Below are positions 1 through 6,986 of a stretch of DNA of 12,760 nt, one piece after another; within the stretch, counting starts at the first letter, position 1, and each line of letters opens with the position of its first letter. Below the pieces are notes generated by a model that did not search any database, was not told the DNA's origin, and saw nothing but the letters and a program-made list of their open reading frames with translations. Position numbers and translations under genes: made by a program. This DNA is from Candidatus Hecatellales archaeon B24 (GTDB taxonomy: Archaea; Thermoproteota; Bathyarchaeia; Hecatellales; Hecatellaceae), in NCBI GenBank assembly GCA_001593855.1, contig LUCC01000022.1:1-12760 (forward strand), written 5' to 3'.

Positions 1-42
1 TACCTTAAACTTTAATTTATGTGTTTATCTCCGTCTGGAAAG

Positions 43-59
43 AAACTTTTAAGAAGTTT
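43..59 (-). terminator. Weak inverted repeat at the end of leuA
   Basis: Six-base inverted repeat AAACTT/AAGTTT with a 5-base loop, overlapping the leuA stop codon (59-61). The downstream minus strand has short T runs (TTAAAAGTTTCTTT). It could be the 3' end signal of the ilv-leu transcript, but it is AT-rich and weak. Nothing else is visible in bases 1-58. Confidence 0.25.
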
Positions 60-1576
60 TATTTTGTTTTCTCTCTTCCTGCGAGGTATAGGAGCCTGTT
101 TATTCCGTTTATCATGGCTTCTACGCTGGCTCTGACTATGTCGGCGTTGGCAGCTCTGGCGGAGGCGATTCTGCCCTGAGTGTCTTCCACTTTGACTACA
201 ACCTCGGCGAGGGCGTCTGAGCCTCCTGTGAGGGCTTCAAGCTTAAACTCTTTCAGCCTGACGTTTACAAGGTTGTCGGTTACCTTCCTGATGGCTTTGA
301 TGGCTGCGTCCACAGGTCCTACACCTGTCTCCGAGGCTATGTATTCTTTGCCCTTCACCTCCAGCTTCACGGAGGCTGTTGGCAGAGCATGGGTTCCCGT
401 GATGACGGCTAGCTCCTTAAGCTCAACGGTTTTCTCTTCAGGCGGAACCTGCCCGCATACGAGACTTGCAATGGAGATTAGGTCTGTCGTGGTGATATAC
501 TTGCCTTTGTCTCCAAGCTCCTTAACTTTTCTTATTATTTCCTTCATCTGCACGTCGGTGGGGTTGAAGCCTAACTCTAAAATCTTCTGTTTAACACCGT
601 GGAGGCCTGCATGTTTTCCGGCTACGATAACGGTTTTGCGGCCGATTATTTCCGGGCTTATGGGCTCGTAGGTTAGGGGCATCTTGATTACTCCGTGAAC
701 GTGGATTCCCGACTCGTGGGCGAAGGCGTTTTCGCCTACTATAGCCTTGTTAGGCTGAACTTGGACGCCTGTAAGCTCGGAGACCAGCCTTGAAGTCTCG
801 TAGATAGCACGGGTTTTAACGTTGGTTTTAAACTTGTAAAGCGAATATAAGGCCATTACAACCTCCTCCAGCGAGGCGTTTCCAGCCCGCTCTCCAAGCC
901 CGTTGACGGTTACGTGAATCTGGCTTGCTCCAGCTTCAACCCCCGCGATGCTGTTAGCCGTGGCCATCCCGAAATCGTTGTGGCAGTGAACGCTTATGGG
1001 AACCTTCACCTCCCGGGCCAGTTCGCCTATAAGCTGCTCCATGCGTTTAGGCGTCATAACCCCGACGGTGTCAGGCACGTTTATCCTGTCAGCTCCAGCC
1101 TCCACCACAGCCCTGTAAACCCGTTTAAGATATTCAAGGTCCGTTCGGGTTGCGTCTTCAGCGGAAAACTCCACGATTAACCCGTGGTCTTTAAGGTATT
1201 CCACAGCTTCAACGGCGCTCTTCAAAACCTTCGCCCTAGTCGAGTTAAGCTTGTACCTGATGTGGATGTCTGAGGTTGCAATGAAAACGTGGACGCTGTC
1301 TACGTCGCAGGCTATGGCCGCGTCTAGGTCTCCCCTCAAGGTTCTGGCTAGCGCGCAGACCTCGGCTTTAAGCCCTTCCCTGGCGATAAGCTTCACAGCT
1401 TCAGCCTCTCCAAGGGAGACCTGGGGGAAGCCTGCCTCGATGGCGTCCACTCCAAGCCTGTCAAGCTGGCGGGCTATCTGAAGCTTGTCGTCTATGGTGA
1501 GAGCTACCCCTGGGGTTTGCTCTCCATCCCTAAGCGTGGTGTCAAATATCCTCACGTATCTGGGCTTAGGCTTCAA
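59..1576 (-). CDS. leuA: 2-isopropylmalate synthase (LeuA/CimA/HCS family)
   Basis: Condenses acetyl-CoA with 2-ketoisovalerate, the first step committed to leucine. The 505-residue protein opens with the family signature DTTLRDGEQTPG (residues 12-23) of the metal-dependent TIM-barrel domain. It also has the metal-binding VHCHNDFG stretch (H197, H199) and the GENAFAHESGIH signature (281-292). A C-terminal regulatory domain follows (about 383-497, containing GVGPVDAAIKAI and ADIVRAS), the site of leucine feedback in the family. The stretches ALARTLRGD, FIATS and NVPDTVGVM resemble archaeal LeuA (MJ1195) more than citramalate synthase CimA (MJ1392), as I remember those sequences. The leuCDB context fits both, so CimA remains the main alternative. 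The start is TTG, overlapping the leuB stop as TTGA, with AGGTGG six bases upstream. A GTG at codon 8 is the fallback start. It is the last gene of the operon. Confidence 0.88.
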   Translation of the reverse strand: MKPKPRYVRIFDTTLRDGEQTPGVALTIDDKLQIARQLDRLGVDAIEAGFPQVSLGEAEAVKLIAREGLKAEVCALARTLRGDLDAAIACDVDSVHVFIATSDIHIRYKLNSTRAKVLKSAVEAVEYLKDHGLIVEFSAEDATRTDLEYLKRVYRAVVEAGADRINVPDTVGVMTPKRMEQLIGELAREVKVPISVHCHNDFGMATANSIAGVEAGASQIHVTVNGLGERAGNASLEEVVMALYSLYKFKTNVKTRAIYETSRLVSELTGVQVQPNKAIVGENAFAHESGIHVHGVIKMPLTYEPISPEIIGRKTVIVAGKHAGLHGVKQKILELGFNPTDVQMKEIIRKVKELGDKGKYITTTDLISIASLVCGQVPPEEKTVELKELAVITGTHALPTASVKLEVKGKEYIASETGVGPVDAAIKAIRKVTDNLVNVRLKEFKLEALTGGSDALAEVVVKVEDTQGRIASARAANADIVRASVEAMINGINRLLYLAGREKTK

Positions 1577-2622
1577 GCCTTTCCACCTTCCTCAGCAGCC
1601 TTCAAAACCTTTCCCGCCACCGTCCTGCCGACATCCATGGTTTTAAAGTTCCCCCCTAGGTCTGGAGTGACCACGCCCTCCTTAAGCGTTTCCACCACAG
1701 CCTCCTCAACAAGCTTCGAGGCAAGCAGACACCTTTCGTCCTCCCACCGTTCTCCAAGCCATTTGAACATTAAACCGGCTGAAAGAATCATGGAAAGCGG
1801 GTTAGCCCGCTGCTGGCCTGTTAGGTGGGGGGCTGAGCCGTGGATAGGCTCGAAGAGGGCGAAACGGTCTCCTATGTTGGCTCCAGGAGCCATACCCAAG
1901 CCTCCAACCAGCTGGGCAGCCTCATCTGAGAGGATATCTCCGAACATGTTGGGGATTACGATTACGTCGAACTCGTGGGGCCGCTTTATAAGGTTCATGG
2001 CAGCTGCATCCACATACATTTCCCTGAACTCGACGTTCGGATGTTTTTCAGCTGTCTTACGGCATTCCTCAGCGAAGAGGCCGCAGGTGGTCTTCATAAC
2101 GTTGGCCTTATGGACAGCCACCACCTTACGTCTTCTCCCCTCAGCCAGTTTGAAGGCGTATTCGGCTATTCTCCTAGAGGCCTTACGGGAGATAACTCTC
2201 AAGGCTACTGCCACTTCACCGTCTGGCGTGGTGTACTCGAAGCCCTTGTAAAGGTCTTCAGTGTTCTCCCGGACGATTACCATGTCTATGTCAGGCCTGA
2301 GGCAGGGAACCCTCGGGTAAGCCTTAGCAGGCCTAAGGTTTACGTAAAGGTCGAACATTAGCCTAAGCCTTACGATAACATCAGCTGCCGTTTCGCCTAC
2401 CGGGCCTTTAAGGCAGACGTTGGAAGCCTTAATGGTTTCAACAGTTTCCTCGGGAAGCGGAACCCCCCTCTTAGCCGCACAGCCATCTCCAGCTTCAACC
2501 TCCAAAATTTCAAGGTTCACCCCTAAGCCTTCCGTTACCGCTTGAAGAACGGGCAGGGTTGCTTCAACCTGTTCGGGGCCTATACCGTCTCCCTTAATCA
2601 AAGCCACCTTATAGCTTTTCAT
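1573..2622 (-). CDS. leuB: 3-isopropylmalate dehydrogenase
   Basis: Oxidatively decarboxylates 3-isopropylmalate in leucine synthesis. The 349 residues align over their whole length with archaeal LeuB such as MJ0720 from memory, for example GETAADVIV and LRPDIDMVIVRENTEDLYKG. Family catalytic and metal residues are present: Y125, K172, D205, and D229/D233 in FGDILSDEAA. The adenosine-binding segment reads HGSAPHLTG (261-269). H266 occupies the place of the Asp that holds the NAD ribose in typical NAD-dependent LeuB (HGSAPDIAG), so cofactor preference may differ. The ATG start overlaps the leuD stop as ATGA, with a GGTGG element 6 bases upstream. Related family members (isocitrate and homoisocitrate dehydrogenases) are less likely given the leu operon. 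Confidence 0.92.
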   Translation of the reverse strand: MKSYKVALIKGDGIGPEQVEATLPVLQAVTEGLGVNLEILEVEAGDGCAAKRGVPLPEETVETIKASNVCLKGPVGETAADVIVRLRLMFDLYVNLRPAKAYPRVPCLRPDIDMVIVRENTEDLYKGFEYTTPDGEVAVALRVISRKASRRIAEYAFKLAEGRRRKVVAVHKANVMKTTCGLFAEECRKTAEKHPNVEFREMYVDAAAMNLIKRPHEFDVIVIPNMFGDILSDEAAQLVGGLGMAPGANIGDRFALFEPIHGSAPHLTGQQRANPLSMILSAGLMFKWLGERWEDERCLLASKLVEEAVVETLKEGVVTPDLGGNFKTMDVGRTVAGKVLKAAEEGGKA

Positions 2623-3119
2623 ATTTTACCACCAAGCCTTGTCTCCACGTAGGCCATAAGCCCTCCCAACCTCAGAATTTTGAGGAGAAAGTCTGGGAGA
2701 GGCTTAGCCTTCAAGGTGAAGCCACGGCTTAAATCTTCAATTAAACCCTCTCTGAGGTTCACCTTTAAGCTGTCTCCTTCCTCAATCCGGCTTGAAACGT
2801 TCTTACATTCTAAGACTGGAAGGCCGAGGTTCACCGCGTTCCTGAAGAATATTCTGGCGAAGGATTCGGCTAACACGCATTTCACGCCTGCATATTTGAG
2901 GGCTAGAGGAGCATGCTCACGGCTTGAACCGCATCCGAAGTTCTTCCCAGCCACTAGGATGCCGAACTTCCTTATTCTCCCCGGAAGCTCAGGACTTAAG
3001 CCCTCAAGGGCGTGGGCTGCCAGCTCTTCAGGCCTGGTTAAAACAAGGTATTTCCCCGGGATAATGGCGTCCGTGTCTATGTCGTCGCCGCATTTTAAGG
3101 CTTTCCCTTCAAAAATCAT
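2619..3119 (-). CDS. leuD: 3-isopropylmalate dehydratase, small subunit
   Basis: Small (swivelling-domain) subunit of isopropylmalate isomerase. It pairs with LeuC to interconvert 2- and 3-isopropylmalate. The 166-residue length is typical of the archaeal form. Family motifs are GDDIDTDAIIPGKYL (11-25) and FGCGSSREHAP (61-71). The specificity loop reads YLV (24-26). Homoaconitase small subunits carry YLR here, where the Arg recognises the longer substrate, so Val supports isopropylmalate as substrate. The ATG start overlaps the leuC stop (ATGA) and has a strong GGAGGTG ribosome binding site 5 bases upstream, so it need not rely on coupling alone. Confidence 0.92.
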   Translation of the reverse strand: MIFEGKALKCGDDIDTDAIIPGKYLVLTRPEELAAHALEGLSPELPGRIRKFGILVAGKNFGCGSSREHAPLALKYAGVKCVLAESFARIFFRNAVNLGLPVLECKNVSSRIEEGDSLKVNLREGLIEDLSRGFTLKAKPLPDFLLKILRLGGLMAYVETRLGGKI

Positions 3120-4387
3120 GAAGCCACCTCCCTAGGGTCTGTTATTCTGCCTGTCAGGGCTGAGGCTGCCACCGTGGCGGGAGAAGCAAGGTAAATCCTA
3201 GCTTTAGGGCTTCCCATTCTACCTGTGAAGTTCCGGTTGGTGGAGCTTATGCACACCTCTCCTTCAGCTAGCACTCCCATGTGGCCTCCGAGGCAGGGGC
3301 CGCAACCCGGAGGTGCAACCACCGCTCCAGCCCTAACGAAAACCTGGATTAAGCCTTCCTCCAAGGCTTTTAAGTAGATTTTACGGCTGGCAGGAATTAC
3401 AATCATCCTAACATCCTTCTTAACCTGTCTGCCTCTGAGGATTTCAGCCGCTATCCTCAAGTCTTCAAGCCTGGCGTTGGTGCAGGAGCTTAAGAGGGCT
3501 TGGTCGATTTCAACGCCTGAAAGGTCTCCAGCTGGTTTAACGTTAGCTGGGCTTGGAGGAGCCGCCACCTGAGGCTCTAAGCCGTCCACCTGGAACTCTA
3601 AGGTTTCAGCATAGGAGGCTTCTGGGTCGCTTACAACGGTTTGGAAACCGCTTTCTCCTGTGGCTTCCTTTAGGAACTGGATGGTTTTACCGTCTGGCTC
3701 TATTATCCCTGTTTTGGCTCCCATTTCAACCGCCATGTTGGTCAGAGTCATACGGCTGTCAACCGACAGAGCTTTAATGGTTTCGCCCTTAAATTCAACG
3801 CTCATGTAGCTGGCTCCTTCAACGCCAACCCTTCCAAGGATGTGGAGGATAAGGTCTTTGCCTGTGACAAGGCGGCTGAGCCTTCCTGAAACCTTTATCA
3901 GCATGCTCTCCGGAACCTTGAACCAGAGCTTCCCGAGAACTAAGGCTGCAGCCGCATCCGTTGAGCCAACTCCGGTGGCGAAGGCTCCGAAGGCCCCGTA
4001 GGTGCAGGTATGCGAGTCAGCGCCTACGATAAGCATGCCAGGCTTGACATGGCCTTCCTCTGGGACAACCTGGTGGCATACGCCTATTCCAACGTCGTAG
4101 AGAGCTTTAACTCCGAACTCGGCTGCGAAGCTCCTAAGCAGCCTATGGTTTTCAGCTGACTGAACACGGTCGGCTGGGGTTTGATGGTCTAAGACTACTA
4201 CCAGCCTATCAGGGTTCCATATTCGAGGTTTGCTGAGTGCCCCAATGGTTTTAACGGTTAGAGGCCCTGTTATGTCGTTTACCATAACTAGGTCTACGCT
4301 GGCCTCCACGAAGTCTCCCGGTTCAACCTTTGGGAGGCCTGAAGCCCCCGCCAAGATTTTCTCAGCTATAGTCTGCCCTTTCACCAT
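3116..4387 (-). CDS. leuC: 3-isopropylmalate dehydratase, large subunit
   Basis: Aconitase-family catalytic subunit that binds the [4Fe-4S] cluster and works with LeuD. The 423 residues match the archaeal LeuC length. Visible signatures are VGADSHTCTYGAFGAFATGVGSTD (in two parts, about 121-131 and 132-144), the cluster ligand C302 in SSCTNAR, and C362 and C365 in GCGPC. The C-terminal SSTNRNFTGRMG block (381-392) is also present. The start is ATG, 12 bases after ilvC ends. No good Shine-Dalgarno stands at a standard distance, so translation is probably coupled to ilvC. Homoaconitase large subunit is a close relative, but the neighbouring leuD with YLV argues for leucine synthesis. Confidence 0.92.
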   Translation of the reverse strand: MVKGQTIAEKILAGASGLPKVEPGDFVEASVDLVMVNDITGPLTVKTIGALSKPRIWNPDRLVVVLDHQTPADRVQSAENHRLLRSFAAEFGVKALYDVGIGVCHQVVPEEGHVKPGMLIVGADSHTCTYGAFGAFATGVGSTDAAAALVLGKLWFKVPESMLIKVSGRLSRLVTGKDLILHILGRVGVEGASYMSVEFKGETIKALSVDSRMTLTNMAVEMGAKTGIIEPDGKTIQFLKEATGESGFQTVVSDPEASYAETLEFQVDGLEPQVAAPPSPANVKPAGDLSGVEIDQALLSSCTNARLEDLRIAAEILRGRQVKKDVRMIVIPASRKIYLKALEEGLIQVFVRAGAVVAPPGCGPCLGGHMGVLAEGEVCISSTNRNFTGRMGSPKARIYLASPATVAASALTGRITDPREVAS

Positions 4388-4399
4388 TCGGTTTCCAGC

Positions 4400-5389
4400 C
4401 TACCTTTCAAGACCTGACATTTTCCTGATGAACCTGCCAACCTGCTCAAGCTGGTGGGCTTTAACCTGGTCGAACATTCTGAAGAGGTTTCTACGTCCAG
4501 CCCGATACTCTTCAAGCCAAGTTTTGGTGAAGCTTCCGTTTTTCACTTCCCTGGCAACCTTCCGCATGTTCTCCTTCACATGGCTGTCTACGACCTTGGG
4601 GCCTACTGCCAGCCCGCCATACCGGGCTGTTTCCGAAACTGAGGACAACATATAGGTTAAGCCTCCCGTGTAGATTAGGTCTACTATGAGTTTAACCTCG
4701 TTGCAGGCTTCGAAGTAGGCAAGCTCAGGAGGGTAGCCCTCCTCCACCAGCACCTCGAAGGCGTTTTTTATAAGCTCCATGAGTCCTCCTACTAGGACGG
4801 TTTGCTCTCCTATGAGGTCGCTTTCCGTCTCATCTTTGAAGGTGGTTTCAAGCACGCCGGCCTTCGTGCATCCTAAAGCCTTAGCCATTTCCAAGGCTAA
4901 CTCTCTGGCTTTCCCTGAGGGGTTCTGGTGCACCGCGACTAGGGCTGGAACGCCGAAGCCCTCCAGGTAGACTTCTCTAAGTCTCGGGCCGGGAGCCTTC
5001 GGAGCTACCATGATAACGTCGACGTTTGAGGGGGGCACAATAAGCCTGTAATGGATGTTGAAGCCGTGGGAGAAGCATAGGGCTTTACCTTCCCTGAGGT
5101 TCGGCTCCACTTCAGCCCTGTACACTTCGGCTTGAACCATGTCCGGTATGAGCATGTGGATTATGTCTGCCTTTGCAGCGGCTTCGCTTACAGGATGAAC
5201 CTCTAACCCGTCGGCTTCAGCAGCCTTCCAAGAGGAGCCCCCGGGCCTAAGCCCTACAACCACGTTTAGACCTGAATCTCTGAGGCAGAGGGCTTGAGCC
5301 TTACCCTGGCTTCCATAACCTATTACGGCGATGGTTTTACCTTGCAGGTAGCCTGTTTCCACATCTTCGTCATGGTATACCTTAATCAT
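4400..5389 (-). CDS. ilvC: Ketol-acid reductoisomerase
   Basis: Converts 2-acetolactate and 2-aceto-2-hydroxybutyrate to dihydroxy acids for valine/leucine and isoleucine, using Mg2+ and NAD(P)H. The 329 residues fit the short class I enzyme. An N-terminal Rossmann domain carries GYGSQG (24-29). The cofactor loop GLRPGGSSW (46-54), with Arg and two Ser, suggests NADPH. The helical C-terminal domain holds the metal residues D191 and E195 (DETESDLIGEQ) and E227 and E231. H109, K131 and S252 complete the family active site. Small departures from the usual sequences are GKAQAL for GHAQAL and APKAPGP, where many homologues have APK-PGH. The ATG start overlaps the ilvN stop (ATGA), with a GGAG about 10 bases upstream. 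Confidence 0.93.
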   Translation of the reverse strand: MIKVYHDEDVETGYLQGKTIAVIGYGSQGKAQALCLRDSGLNVVVGLRPGGSSWKAAEADGLEVHPVSEAAAKADIIHMLIPDMVQAEVYRAEVEPNLREGKALCFSHGFNIHYRLIVPPSNVDVIMVAPKAPGPRLREVYLEGFGVPALVAVHQNPSGKARELALEMAKALGCTKAGVLETTFKDETESDLIGEQTVLVGGLMELIKNAFEVLVEEGYPPELAYFEACNEVKLIVDLIYTGGLTYMLSSVSETARYGGLAVGPKVVDSHVKENMRKVAREVKNGSFTKTWLEEYRAGRRNLFRMFDQVKAHQLEQVGRFIRKMSGLER

Positions 5390-5928
5390 TGTTTCACAAC
5401 TCCAAACCTGTCTTCATCCTCGATGGTTTTCCCGCCTCTAACCAAGGCGGTAATTCCTGTTCTGGCAATTTCCTTCACGCCGAAGTTCTTAATAATATTT
5501 AGGAAGGCATCTATCTTCCTGGATTCGCCTGTTATCTCCACGGTCAACGTGTCTTCAGCCACATCGACAACTCTGGCCCTGAATATCTGGGCGTAGTTTA
5601 AAATGTCAGCTCTGGCCTGAGGCGTTGAAACGCTTATTTTTATTAGGGCTAACTCGCGTAGAACCGAGTCTTCCTCAGGGATTTTCGCCACCCTAACGGT
5701 TTCCACCAGCTTGTAAAGGTTTTTCATAACCTGGTTTACTTCACGTTCATCCCCACGGATTACAATGGTCATCCTAGAAAGGCTTGGGTCCACCAGTGTT
5801 CCAACCGTGATGCTTTCGATGTTGAAGCCTCTACGCCTTATCATGTTGGCCACTCTGAACAGGACGCCTGGCTTGTTCTCCACTATCAAGGCGAAAATCT
5901 GGTCTCTAGCCTTTCCTCCACCGCTCAA
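5386..5928 (-). CDS. ilvN: Acetolactate synthase, small (regulatory) subunit
   Basis: Regulatory subunit that activates the catalytic acetolactate synthase subunit and confers valine feedback. The 180 residues contain an N-terminal ACT domain (about 11-85). Its VENKPGVLFRVANMIRRRG stretch and the following FNIESITVG carry the conserved Asn of the valine site. The C-terminal ALS small-subunit domain covers about 92-165. The TTG start has GGAGG nine bases upstream (5938-5942), and no better in-frame ATG or GTG lies upstream. It is the first gene of the operon; the catalytic partner IlvB is not next to it, as it usually is, nor anywhere in the window. Upstream lies a leader with a small reading frame and complementary segments. 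Confidence 0.92.
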   Translation of the reverse strand: MSGGGKARDQIFALIVENKPGVLFRVANMIRRRGFNIESITVGTLVDPSLSRMTIVIRGDEREVNQVMKNLYKLVETVRVAKIPEEDSVLRELALIKISVSTPQARADILNYAQIFRARVVDVAEDTLTVEITGESRKIDAFLNIIKNFGVKEIARTGITALVRGGKTIEDEDRFGVVKQ

Positions 5929-6066
5929 ATCCTGAAGCCTCCATAAACAACAGGCATGGTGGACGGCTGCAAGCTGTAAAAGCAGCTGCCCTCAGAGATG
6001 AAACGCTTACTGAACGCTGAGAACGTAATCCCTCACTGCGTCCACCACTAGCCTTTCCTCGCCAGA
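5929..6066 (-). promoter_or_regulatory. Candidate 5' leader of the ilv-leu operon
   Basis: The predicted start of transcription is near 6066, giving a leader of about 138 bases. It contains a 13-codon reading frame (6007-6048). A 9-base perfect inverted repeat, 6039-6047 with 5957-5965 plus one G-U pair, pairs the start of that frame with a segment just before the ilvN ribosome binding site. A smaller hairpin lies between (about 5966-5990: GCAGCTG, loop CTTTTA, CAGCT, one-base bulge, GC). GCCT near 5951-5954 could pair with AGGC at 5937-5940, which overlaps the ribosome binding site. There is no U run, so a classical terminator hairpin is not evident. Regulation is inferred from layout only. 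Confidence 0.4.
6007..6048 (-). CDS. Possible leader peptide upstream of ilvN
   Basis: A 13-codon frame starting GTG GTG and ending TAA, with a GAGG(AAAGG) ribosome-binding-like sequence eight bases before it. The product reads VVDAVRDYVLSVQ, where Val and Leu make up 6 of 13 residues (first Val read as the initiator Met). It sits about 18 bases inside the predicted ilv transcript and about 80 bases before ilvN. This resembles bacterial ilv leader peptides in position and composition, but such control is not established in archaea and 13 codons is too short to exclude chance. Confidence 0.3.
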   Translation of the reverse strand: MVDAVRDYVLSVQ

Positions 6067-6085
6067 ATGAAGAAAACCCAAACTC

Positions 6086-6097
6086 AAAATATAAAAA
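6086..6097. promoter_or_regulatory. Shared TATA element for ilv operon and small membrane gene
   Basis: The plus strand reads AAAATATAAAAA and the minus strand TTTTTATATTTT, so a TATA box is readable both ways (core 6088-6095). Archaeal transcription starts about 26 bases from the TATA centre. Leftward this predicts about 6066, giving the ilv leader. Rightward it predicts 6117-6118, exactly the ATG of the small membrane gene. Upstream of the minus-strand box is purine-rich GGAAAGG, which resembles a BRE. Confidence 0.5.
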
Positions 6098-6117
6098 CCT
6101 TTCCAGACGAAACAAGG

Positions 6118-6291
6118 ATGGCTGGACATAACCTACATGTTGGGACGGTTCTCGGGGCAATCTTTTGGGGTGGATTCCATTTCTTGAATGTCCTCTTTAT
6201 GCCTTTAGAAGCAGTGATGTTTCTGGTTATCATCACAACGGGAATAGGGCTGCTCATAGGATACACTATCTACTGGATTTTAGGGTCATAA
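6118..6291 (+). CDS. Small two-helix membrane protein, function unknown
   Basis: A 57-residue protein of no recognised family. After a short N-terminus (MAGHNLHVG) it has two hydrophobic stretches, about residues 8-28 and 31-55, with only Pro and Glu at the turn (MPLEA), so it should be a helical hairpin in the membrane. The chosen ATG at 6118 lies at the expected transcription start of the TATA element at 6088-6095, implying a leaderless mRNA. An in-frame ATG at 6067 would add 17 polar residues. It has no ribosome binding site and lies upstream of the TATA box, so I prefer 6118. The gene is divergent from ilvN and ends 10 bases from the convergent GyrI-like gene. The composition looks protein-like, but the gene is short. 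Confidence 0.6.
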   Translation: MAGHNLHVGTVLGAIFWGGFHFLNVLFMPLEAVMFLVIITTGIGLLIGYTIYWILGS

Positions 6292-6300
6292 AACTAAAAA
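6288..6300 (-). terminator. T-rich stretch after the GyrI-like gene
   Basis: On the minus strand the bases after the stop at 6302 read GTTTTTAGTTTTA. Archaeal polymerase terminates at U-rich tracts, so this is a plausible end for the leftward transcript. The opposite transcript meets a T tract at 6309-6319 (CTTTTCTTTTT), inside the end of the convergent gene. Confidence 0.4.
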
Positions 6301-6301
6301 C

Positions 6302-6916
6302 CTAGATGCTTTTCTTTTTCACAGGCTGTCTTAATATCGTCTTCAACTTTTCTTCAGGCACTTTTCTCGGGTAAGCCATGACCAGATAGATTTCATGGTG
6401 CCTCCCGTTTTCAGCCAGATTCTCTTCCTCCATCAGCTTTCTCATTTTTGCCAACGATTCTGGCTCAGCTGAGTAAGGGCCGATATGCAGTATCTGGACG
6501 CATTTACCTTCTTTCATCCTCTCGAATTTAACCTTGTTCACCAGCTTCATCTTTTTCTTTCTTATAACTTCCTGCTTTGCCTTCTCAACAATTTCAGAAG
6601 TTACAAATTCAGGCTGGCGGATTAGAAGCTTCCATCTCCATTCTTCACGGGGAACCTCCATGTAAGGTCTGTCAGAGTCCACCCACCATAGACCTTCAAG
6701 CTTCGCCACCTTGAAATCTCTGCCTTCCTTTTTCATCAGCATTTTAACACCGTAAGCAAGAGAGTACAGTGCGCCAACCTTAGCCTGAAACTCGTCTCCA
6801 CCGGGAGCACCCCTCCCTTCTACCGTCAGAAACTTCCCTTCACCGATATCAACTATTTCAGGCGTAGTCTTCGCCGTATAGTACGATTTATACTCTTTTG
6901 CCAAGTCAAGTTTCAC
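6302..6916 (-). CDS. GyrI-like small-molecule-binding protein
   Basis: A 204-residue stand-alone GyrI-like (SOUL/GyrI fold, COG4832-type) protein. The C-terminal block HHEIYLVMAYPRKVPEEKLK (173-192) followed by TILRQPV is the most recognisable part of this family. The N-terminal EYKSYYTAKTTPEIVDI and the central GLWWVDS are also typical. Relatives bind amphipathic compounds in a cleft, and some are reported to hydrolyse cyclopropyl-pyrroloindole compounds; E175 lies where a catalytic Glu is expected. The substrate here is unknown. No DNA-binding domain is fused. The start is GTG with a textbook GAGGTGA six bases upstream; a nearby ATG is out of frame. The gene follows aRF1 after 73 bases and may have its own promoter near 6987-6994. 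Confidence 0.82.
   Translation of the reverse strand: MKLDLAKEYKSYYTAKTTPEIVDIGEGKFLTVEGRGAPGGDEFQAKVGALYSLAYGVKMLMKKEGRDFKVAKLEGLWWVDSDRPYMEVPREEWRWKLLIRQPEFVTSEIVEKAKQEVIRKKKMKLVNKVKFERMKEGKCVQILHIGPYSAEPESLAKMRKLMEEENLAENGRHHEIYLVMAYPRKVPEEKLKTILRQPVKKKSI
6309..6319 (+). terminator. T-rich stretch after the small membrane gene
   Basis: The plus strand reads CTTTTCTTTTT 18 bases after the stop of the small membrane gene. It is a plausible U-tract terminator. It is also the Lys-rich C-terminus (VKKKSI) of the convergent gene, so the T run may simply reflect coding. Confidence 0.3.
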
Positions 6917-6986
6917 ATGCCTTCACCTCTACAGTTAAAATCTATCAGCCTGAGACTTCTGTAATCCCCTTTTTCCCTGTTCAGCC

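Noticed and set aside
1517..2251. Long open frame on the plus strand opposite leuB/leuA
   Set aside because: It is antisense to strongly conserved leuB and leuA, has low-complexity Ser-rich content, and resembles no family. The other long plus-strand frames at 180-671, 2680-3135 and 4230-4655 are of the same kind.
6007..6066. Remnant of an ilvB C-terminus before ilvN
   Set aside because: The frame upstream of the mini-frame runs into the TATA region and does not resemble acetolactate synthase; a leader is the simpler reading.
6067..6117. Upstream ATG extending the small membrane protein by 17 residues
   Set aside because: No ribosome binding site, a polar tail unlike the rest, and it lies upstream of the TATA element that predicts a start at 6118.
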